In this document: positions 31,030 to 37,580 of the stretch, one piece after another
Layout: each line of letters begins with the position of its first letter
Numbering within the stretch: position 1 is the stretch's first letter
Assembly (NCBI RefSeq): GCF_000003605.2
Contig: NW_003146281.1
Location: forward strand, 132,312 to 169,891
DNA length: 37,580 nt
Direction: 5' to 3'
Origin: Saccoglossus kowalevskii
Lineage: Eukaryota; Hemichordata; Enteropneusta; Harrimaniidae
The notes under the pieces: model-generated
What the model was told of the DNA's origin: nothing
Database searches by the model: none
Seen by the model: only the letters and a program-made list of their open reading frames with translations
Translations under genes and position numbers: made by a program

Positions 31030-31450
31030 TAGTATTTATCTTGCCATACAAGCGCAACACCCCTATTCATGAAGTAGAATCCAGTCCAGTACAACGACTC
31101 ATGAATCAATGTAGAAGTCCACTAATCCCCGCGAGACTACTACAACCAAGTTATGTCAATTCAGAACAAGAGCAGCTGGTGTAAGCAAGTATTAAATAGA
31201 CAAACCTAAGATCTGCCTGTCCTAGAGAAGAGTGATGTTGTCAGAATGACCCTATTTGTCCTCGGTGTTAAGAAATTGCGTTAAAGGTATTGTGTCACAT
31301 AGTCTCGATCAGAGATCTTACACAGTTGAAACTCTTAGGAACACAACACAACACAGTGCACGACGTGGAAGATCTGTTGATTCTCGCGTCATTTCCAATA
31401 GACACATAGACCACCTCAAGACAAACTTCCAAACCGTACGAATACTCTGA
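31030..31450 (+). mobile_element. Gypsy-type LTR retrotransposon relic, end of integrase
   Basis: Three plus-strand frame segments give the C-terminal end of a Gypsy pol. The first, 31041-31184, contains RNTPIHEVESSPVQRLM and ends in TAA. The second, 31210-31284, contains LPVLEKSDVVRM and also ends in TAA. The third, 31286-31450, contains GIVSHSLDQRSYTVET. The order SPVQRLM, then LP-L--GDVVRM, then LD-RSY-VET is characteristic of the integrase C-terminus. Stops and a frameshift make it defunct. No flanking LTR could be identified. Confidence 0.75.
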
Positions 31451-31459
31451 CAGCTCATC

Positions 31460-32200
31460 TGACTTGACATCAACCACTGTCAAACACTGTCATAGTTGCT
31501 TGATATATGTAAAACTTCAGGACTGGAAGTGCTAGCTTTACATTTGTAAATGTAATCTTATCTTTTTGTATTTTTACTAGTAGCTTCGCGGTGAGTGGCT
31601 TTCGCGGTAATTGGGTTTCGTGTCTGTAGGGTTTCACGGGGAGTAGGGCTTTGTCTCAGTAACTTGTCCTTTCATCCTTGTTGAGAATTAAAGTTTTATG
31701 TTTCTTTAACAACTGGCACTATTCTGGAAATACCATCCTAGTAGGAGTTTCTAAGACCAATAAACATTACCATTATGATCTTATTGGTATTGCAAAGGAT
31801 AGTTGAATATTGTTTATTGAAATTAATAATCCCCATAACCATTATTATTATTATTACTAATACATTGCAATACAACTAATTCAAATTGAAAGAAATTACA
31901 ATATAAAGTATTCATCATTTCATCATTTCGCGGTGAGTGTTATTTACGAAAATATTTGTTTATAATTTTATAAAGTTGCTTGGCAATACCCACTCCAAGT
32001 AGATATAATGTGTACATATTTTAATAAATAAAGATATACTAACAAAAATGAAATATTAATTATTTCATATTTTATTATATAACCTGCACAACAGTAATCA
32101 ATATTTTTCCTTGCTAGAATGATGTGTAACTTCATGCGGGAATCCTGATAAAGTTCACAACTGGCGATTTAGCAATATTAGGGATTGTCAACTTCCCGTG
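31460..32200. other. Intergenic after the Gypsy relic
   Basis: TTCGCGGTGAGTG occurs twice, near 31587 and 31927, and a TTA trinucleotide run lies near 31843-31858. No gene, LTR or further coding relic could be recognised. Confidence 0.4.
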
Positions 32201-32203
32201 AAT

Positions 32204-32485
32204 TTGATTACCTAACATGTTTAGGTTCATGCACTGCAAGTTGCAGAACACGTACCTAAGCGGCCGCCCCCAGCAAATAATTAAGCCAAGGCGGTTTTGA
32301 TATCGAAATCAAGAAACTCTCCGATTTGACACAATCTGGAAAGTTCGAATTACTAAATGAAGTACAGGACGACGAAGCTGAAATATCCAAGAACCAACAC
32401 ATACCAAAAATCTCAAAAGTGAATATTCGTGGTGTATTTTAATTCTAATCGGACCGGAAGTGGGAATTTGTTAGTACTCTAAATA
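32204..32485 (+). repeat. 280-bp dispersed repeat, copy 1
   Basis: It aligns to 34444-34732 in direct orientation, from TTGATTACCTAAC to TTAGTACTCTAAATA. Long matching blocks include ACCTAAGCGGCCG and AAGTACAGGACGACGAAGCT. Flanking sequence after the repeat differs between copies until a TTTTAGTATAA-TAGTAACAA motif (33354 and 34743). Confidence 0.8.
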
Positions 32486-32573
32486 ACATATTGGCGATCC
32501 GCTCTGCTAGGATTGCCCTTAAAATTTGTGTGTGTGTCTGTGTGTGTGATTTCCAGTGTTTTCACGTATTATT

Positions 32574-32968
32574 TCTTCTGTGATTTTTTTTGGCTTGGCC
32601 GATTTCGTTCAAAATTAGCAGGTAGGTTACACCTTCACCCTAGTTATTTGAAAAAATCTTTAAAACAAATTTGGCCCACTGTTGCCATAGCAACAGCCAA
32701 AAAAATGATTTTTGATTAGCTTTGCCCCAAATGTATCTCCGCCTACAAATTCAGGATAAAACACCTCAGACATAGCTCATTCTACTCATTTGGGTACAAA
32801 ATTACTATTTGAATTTTTGGTATCTTGTTTCGTTACCGAGAAATTTGACCCCAAAGTTGGGGTTACAGTTCACCAAGAATTGCTTTTTAACTCTTCTGTG
32901 ATTTTTTTGGCTTGGCTGATTTTGTTCATACTTGACAGGCAGGTCATACCGCCACTAATTGGAATACT
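32574..32968 (+). repeat. Internal repeat pair with TTCTGTGATTTTTTTGGCTTGG
   Basis: Blocks at 32574-32650 and 32892-32968 match at roughly 80%: both read CTTCTGTGATTTTTTT, then GGCTTGG, then GATTT-GTTCA and an AGG-AGGT-A segment. A palindromic GTTGCCATAGCAAC at 32681-32694 matches the RFX X-box consensus. A partly similar GTGGCAACAGCC sequence lies near 33284. Confidence 0.6.
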
Positions 32969-32969
32969 T

Positions 32970-34440
32970 TCGCCCCAATTTATTACCTATTACCAGTCTT
33001 GTAATAGCAGTGTTTAAATGGTCATGCTTTTATTTTGGCTACGTTGCCTGCACACCGGTAAGAGATCACCGGCGCTGACATTGTTACACTGTATCAACGT
33101 AATCCCAACGCAACTTTGAACTTTGAATGAACTGTTAATGCTGCCTTCAATCTAGAAAATACTATTGCAAAACGGCTGGAAATAACAAATTTAACAGCAG
33201 AATACGTCCTAGCAATAAAATAAAGTGACCTCAAAGTCTGAGTGTTTTTTTTGGCGAACTTCGTATACAGTGCCCGGTGCCAGCGTGGCAACAGCCGAAA
33301 ACATGTTGCTTGTTTTTTTTAGCGGAGCCGATCGACAACCAGCCTACCGACTTGTTTTAGTATAAGCTAGTAACAACTTGTCAATAATTATGGGATGATT
33401 TGTAGGCATAAGATTGTTATGTGAACTTCGTTCATTGATGGAACACTGTGCGATGACGCTATTTTCAGGGCCTACCTGATTCAGACTCCTATATTGACTA
33501 TGTCCCGGGCTGTTTACCAGTATCAACCTACTTACTTGTCAATGTCTAACTGTTACATACAGCCATGGAATTTGTAGCTCCATGATACAGCCCAGAACAC
33601 GTCAGAATAGTAAAAAAAAGGTCAGCTAAGGTCAGTTGCCCGTGCCATGAGAGCCGGCCACAGAATCAAAACAATCTGTCAGCATCTATAAGATTTTATA
33701 TTGCATAGAAATGAACAATAAATGCTATTGAACCTGAAACAAAAGTAACCGTCCGATCTAAAATCGAGTCTTATCTCCTTTCCGTTTCCGATCGACAGAA
33801 AGTCGGGCCAATCTACCATGATTGTTTGCTTATCATCAATTCACAAAGTTCAAAAAAGTTTTTAAACATGAATTTAACGACGAACGTTTTTGAAACGAAT
33901 CAATGTTCTGGTTATGTCTGGTGCGACTGCAGTCTTTGGAACAAACTTGAGGGACTGTAAAACGCAATTTATGGTACGCGACTTAAAAACGCAATTTACA
34001 CGTGAATTTCCCAACAAAGGTTTAAATGTTTTAGTTGTATGTGGTGTGGCACTAGTGTGGAAAGCTGTCGAATAAAATGGCAACAACCTTCGAACGCATT
34101 GTTATGCTAATTTGATTTCCGGCATGTTAGTTGACAAAGAAATGAAAGATTTCTTGAATTTTCGGCGATAGCTACGTGGATTTGAACTAAAATGTTACCC
34201 GCAAGACTCAGAATTGACAGTGACAGCCACTGAAACGTAATTGCAGGCAAATGAACACGTCAAGCAAAAAAGACTTTTTTCCAGTCGTAAAATGGAGGCA
34301 CATACCATTTTGACTCTTGAGGGGAATGGAAATCAGTTGATTTGAGGGTGTCACCAAAAGCGAGGGAGTAAATCGTTTTTATACTACGAAAAAAATGAAG
34401 ACCTTGAACGTACTTTTTGGACTTTAGTACAACGTCATTT
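32970..34440. other. Intergenic, no gene recognised
   Basis: Small open frames at 33094-33291, 33344-33526 and 33874-34086 carry no known motif. AAAACGCAATTTA occurs twice near 33957 and 33987. Confidence 0.4.
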
Positions 34441-34443
34441 GTG

Positions 34444-34732
34444 TTTGATTACCTAACGTTTTTAGGTTCATGTGCTGCAAGTTACAGAGCACATACCTAA
34501 GCGGCCGTCCCTCAGCAAATAATGAAGCAAAGGCATTTTCGATGTCAAAATCGCGAAACTCTCCCTTTTTACGCAAACTGGGAAGTTCGAATTACTAAAC
34601 GAAGTACAGGACGACGAAGCTTAGATATCCAGGAACCAACACATACAAAAAATTATATCTCAAAAGTGAATATTCGCGGTGTATTTTAAGTCTAACCGGA
34701 CCATAAGTTGGAATTCGTTAGTACTCTAAATA
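34444..34732 (+). repeat. 280-bp dispersed repeat, copy 2
   Basis: Partner of 32204-32485, with substitutions throughout and small indels. It is followed almost at once by the TTTTAGTATAA motif, whereas in copy 1 about 870 bp intervene. Confidence 0.8.
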
Positions 34733-34806
34733 TCCAAATATATTTTAGTATAAAGTAGTAACAAGACATAATTATACACATTTAAACTTTCAATGAAAGA
34801 TGAATG

Positions 34807-34886
34807 TACTTAGCAGTCACGTGACCACGCGAACTTGAAGGTTACATCGAACGTAACCTATCAACTGTTAATTAGTGTTGATTATG
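34807..34886 (+). repeat. Dispersed repeat, copy 2 (partner at 4131-4191)
   Basis: TACTTAGCAGTCACGTGACC opens it and TGTTAATTAGTGTTGATTATG closes it. It is a direct-orientation relative of 4131-4191, about 30.7 kb away. Confidence 0.55.
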
Positions 34887-35330
34887 AGTTTTAATGAAAT
34901 ATACAGTTTAATATGGTTTAAAATAATAATAAGTATGAATTTTACTTCCCGAAACCTCTACTACGTCATTAAGGTTATTGTATAATTATATAATGGGAGT
35001 TTAGTTACTGTAACGTTTGAGATTTGTTGACGCACAACACCTAGTCATAGACACGAAGATCATGATCATATTTGGAAGCCAAGCTACCCAATGTACATGT
35101 ACAATCTACCTGTAACTTGATAAAAACGGCGCCTTTGGTTTGGCGCACAAGCAAACCACTCTATATGTAAAAGACCACGGGATTTTGGTGTGTCCTACAG
35201 CTACAGTATGAAGTGAAACACTGGTCACAATGTCTGGAAAATTTCGAAAACGCAAACGAGGTTGACGAAACAAGATGCGTGCCAAAAGAGGCAGTTGGAA
35301 ACTCAAACTGTCGGACAGGGGCTCATATAC
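34887..35330. other. Intergenic, no gene recognised
   Basis: A lysine/arginine-rich short frame near 35231-35320 is broken by a TGA and matches nothing I recognise. Confidence 0.4.
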
Positions 35331-35536
35331 ACTGGTAAAGTCGGGACTTTTTGTTTGTTTTACAAAACGAAATAATTAATTGTGTAAGTCTATTCAGCGT
35401 GATCGCGATAACTAACGTGACCGTGAAAGGTATTCCTTTTGCGTTCCCGCTAGTTTTTGCGATCACATTAAAAAACTAAATTGACAATTAATTATATTTT
35501 TTTGCAAAACAAAAAAGAAGTCCCAATTTTGCCAGT
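35331..35536. mobile_element. 206-bp TIR element (ACTGG ends)
   Basis: The left end ACTGGTAAAGTCGGGACTTT and the reverse complement of the right end ACTGGCAAAATTGGGACTTC match through a T-rich section to AATTAATTGT, about 50 bp per arm. No coding content. Confidence 0.7.
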
Positions 35537-36240
35537 CTTATAACGAGTCAGAATTTTTATTTCAAAGGTACAACGCTTTGCGTGACAAAACAAACAAATG
35601 CGTCTTTTGGGAAAAAACTTTCATTTACGTCCCCTATTTAGAACGCATATCTAATGATACAAACTGTCCGCAAAGAGTGTTGTTAGCCAGCAAAAAAAAA
35701 AATTAAAATGGGTGGCCACGAACGTGAGTCGGTACCTTAATCAAAGCAGGTCAAAACAATTGTAATACTACTAGTACTTCTTATTCAAACAGTATTCTCA
35801 ACACAGAGCAATGGGTATTATACAGTTACTTGACATCGACTTTGACAATTGTATATACTCTGACTCGGTATTCAAGTGAAGAAAGTACAACATGCGTATG
35901 ACAATAATATAAACTGTGTATTGCGGGCATTTATTTCGCAAAATCAAGTGTGAATATTTAAAACGACAGAAGAAAATTACAATATGATTTTGATACTGCT
36001 TGTTAATGACTAAATTAGATGAATATTTGTCGTAAAATGAATGTATTTCAACGCACGTACAAAAATCATCATCAATCACTAGAAAACGGTATCAATGTTC
36101 TCATTAATTGCACATAAGAACTGGAAGTACAAACCTTCAGTCATTTCCTTTTAAATGTCACGATAATGAATACAATTGTGTCGTTAAACTAAGCTTATTA
36201 GTTCTCCGCCCCCGCGGATGCACAAGTAATTATGATTTAA
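35537..36240. other. Intergenic, no gene recognised
   Basis: An AT-rich stretch with no recognisable element. The frame at 35798-36079 has no known motif. Confidence 0.4.
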
Positions 36241-36389
36241 ATTGCCATGGAAACAGCCTATGCGTTGTTAATGTTAATAGAAAAGTAGAATATATTCCAT
36301 GAAACATTTAATCCTAAATGGATTATTTTTTGTTTGTGTCCGGATATAGAAGACCCCGGGCAAAACATGAGATGTTACCTTTTTATATA
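36241..36389 (+). repeat. 149-bp repeat, copy 1 (exact 300-bp offset)
   Basis: It aligns without a single indel to 36541-36689, with 13 mismatches that I counted (about 91% identity). It contains ATATTCCATGAAACATTTAA and CCGGATATAGAAGACCCCGGG, or the corresponding variants. Confidence 0.9.
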
Positions 36390-36530
36390 CACTGTAACCT
36401 CAATATAATGAACACCTTTATAATGAATTTCCTGATATAATGAACACATAGCATGTCTCCCGCTCACAACAAACGCAATGTATTATGTGCTTCATTATAG
36501 TGAACATTTCACTATAACAAACTAATTGTA
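36390..36530. mobile_element. Possible pogo/Tigger-like spacer between the 149-bp repeats
   Basis: It opens CACTGTAACCTCAATATAATGAAC and later repeats TATAATGAA and TATAGTGAAC segments in both orientations. The CTGTAACCTC-ATATAA-GAAC theme resembles Tigger/pogo termini, but the right end is not a clean inverted match. Confidence 0.3.
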
Positions 36531-36540
36531 CAAAGAGTTC

Positions 36541-36689
36541 CATGCCTTGGAAACAACCTATGCATTGTTAATGTTAATAAAAAAGTAGAATATATTCCAT
36601 GAAACATTTAATCCTAAATGGATCATTTTTTGTTTGTGTCCGGATATAGGAGACCCCGGGCGGAAAATGAGATGTTATATTTTTATATA
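36541..36689 (+). repeat. 149-bp repeat, copy 2
   Basis: Partner of 36241-36389. Similarity stops abruptly outside the unit on both sides. Confidence 0.9.
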
Positions 36690-36940
36690 ATAAGCATATA
36701 CTGATTAGAGAATAACATGTCTTTCAAGCAGCATACTTGTGAAAAAAAAAATTGAATCCGTCAGTTCTCTGGGCACGATATTCAGCTAAGCGTTTGTCAT
36801 GATATGAATGAGGCACTGTAATATAAAACGCGTTTAACATAGTTTGTATTTTCAAATACCACTTTTTTAAAAGTATGTTTGTGTTTGTGTAACTGTTTTA
36901 ACAGTGATTTTATGAACTTCCATATGTTATACTACCATAG

Positions 36941-37191
36941 TTAAAGCGCGGTAGTCGTCGCGCTGCGCATGTTCGACATTTGTGTTGATAAACATGGATT
37001 TCTCACAAGCCAATGCGCTTTTCAAATGAAAATCACAAGTATGAGGTTTGACCTGGGCGCGACTTGCACTGATTACCGCCCGTGACTCCTTGATACCTTC
37101 GAATAACATGAAATTTACCTAATTAAAGCTTGGAAACGTCTCAGTTCGTACTCGTTGATCTGGGCAACAGTCAAAGACTGCCGCGCTTTAA
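36941..37191. mobile_element. 251-bp TTAA-bounded MITE (piggyBac-like), copy 2
   Basis: TTAAAGCGCGGTAGTC at the left and GACTGCCGCGCTTTAA at the right are inverted copies bounded by TTAA. The left arm goes on as GTCGCGCTGCGCATGTTCGA, matching the right arm of 29458-29590, so both belong to one family. The interior is longer than in copy 1. Confidence 0.75.
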
Positions 37192-37580
37192 GGTATACGG
37201 GCATACGTCGCTGCTTTGACCACCAGCATTACGGTCGAGTCAGTCTTTCTGACACCCAGTTTTAAAATTTTCGGCCATTTTAGAAATATTTATGAAATTT
37301 TTAGCCAAAAACGCCAATTTTGGGACCAAACGCGCCCTCAACGTCGAGCTTTTATGGATTTAATATTCAACAGGATGCGGAGCATTCACAACCAAAATAA
37401 AAGTCAGTAACACCACACCAGCCCCTCCCCCATCGAAGTATGTGCAAGCCCTAATCTTCGGTAACTTCGATTGTGTAACTTTATTGTACAAATCTATACA
37501 CAAACACGTAAAGACCAAAAAAGATGGAAGCCACATAACGCTGTAACCCTGTTGTCTTTGGATTAAGTTCATTCACGTGG
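37192..37580. other. Intergenic, no gene recognised
   Basis: Nothing recognisable. The small frames at 37216-37410 and 37360-37572 overlap on opposite strands and look like chance. Confidence 0.4.

Noticed and set aside
35231-35320. Basic KFRKRKRG...MRAKRG peptide resembling ribosomal protein L41
   Set aside because: An internal TGA and poor match beyond general basic composition make it a coincidence.

Overview
The window looks like nuclear DNA from an invertebrate animal, probably marine. The clues are AT-rich, repeat-laden intergenic DNA, a Golgi-type glycosyltransferase with a signal anchor, a tRNA-derived SINE, decayed LINE, Penelope-like and Gypsy-type retroelements, and many short terminal-inverted-repeat (TIR) elements of hAT-, piggyBac- and Harbinger-like style. 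There are no operons, ribosome binding sites or bacterial features. I cannot name the species from sequence alone. One assembly gap (612 N) lies at 21146-21757.

The only convincing intact gene is on the minus strand at 13883-20152. It is one uninterrupted 2089-residue reading frame with an N-terminal membrane anchor followed by seven tandem glycosyltransferase family 31 (beta-1,3-galactosyl/GlcNAc-transferase-like) domains. Domains 3 and 6 keep the aspartate triad, the PPY motif and the EDV motif. Domains 1, 2, 4, 5 and 7 are degenerate in different ways. Linkers are bracketed by cysteines. GT31 enzymes are normally single-domain proteins of about 300-450 residues, so a seven-fold chain mixing intact and apparently inactive units is the main discovery candidate. 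The start is supported by an in-frame stop 24 nt upstream and a TATA-like run about 55 nt upstream.

Left flank (1-13882): no convincing gene. It holds a 2.46 kb TIR element (1511-3965) with phased subterminal repeats and a second TIR element nested inside it (2453-3370), a degenerate minisatellite (about 5525-5760), an AT microsatellite, two head-to-tail short TIR elements (9238-9543), TIR elements at 9892-10239 and 12154-12491, and a hairpin-forming TIR element (13556-13767) just beyond the 3' end of the gene.

Right flank (20153-37580): the putative promoter, the assembly gap, a decayed LINE on the minus strand (about 22270-23390) interrupted by a perfect 34-bp palindrome, a SINE (about 24140-24406), a Harbinger-like TIR element flanked by TTA (24920-25385), a second copy of the gene-proximal TIR family (25691-25897), a LINE endonuclease remnant (about 29001-29230), two copies of a TTAA-bounded TIR family (29458-29590 and 36941-37191), and a 5-bp satellite. 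A graveyard at 30300-31450 packs together a Myb/SANT-like pseudogene, a Penelope-like reverse transcriptase piece with its YIDD box, and the end of a Gypsy-type integrase. Further right are several long direct-repeat pairs (32204/34444; 36241/36541; 4131/34807).

Apart from the glycosyltransferase, nothing here is shown to work together. The rest is mobile-element sediment around one unusual gene.
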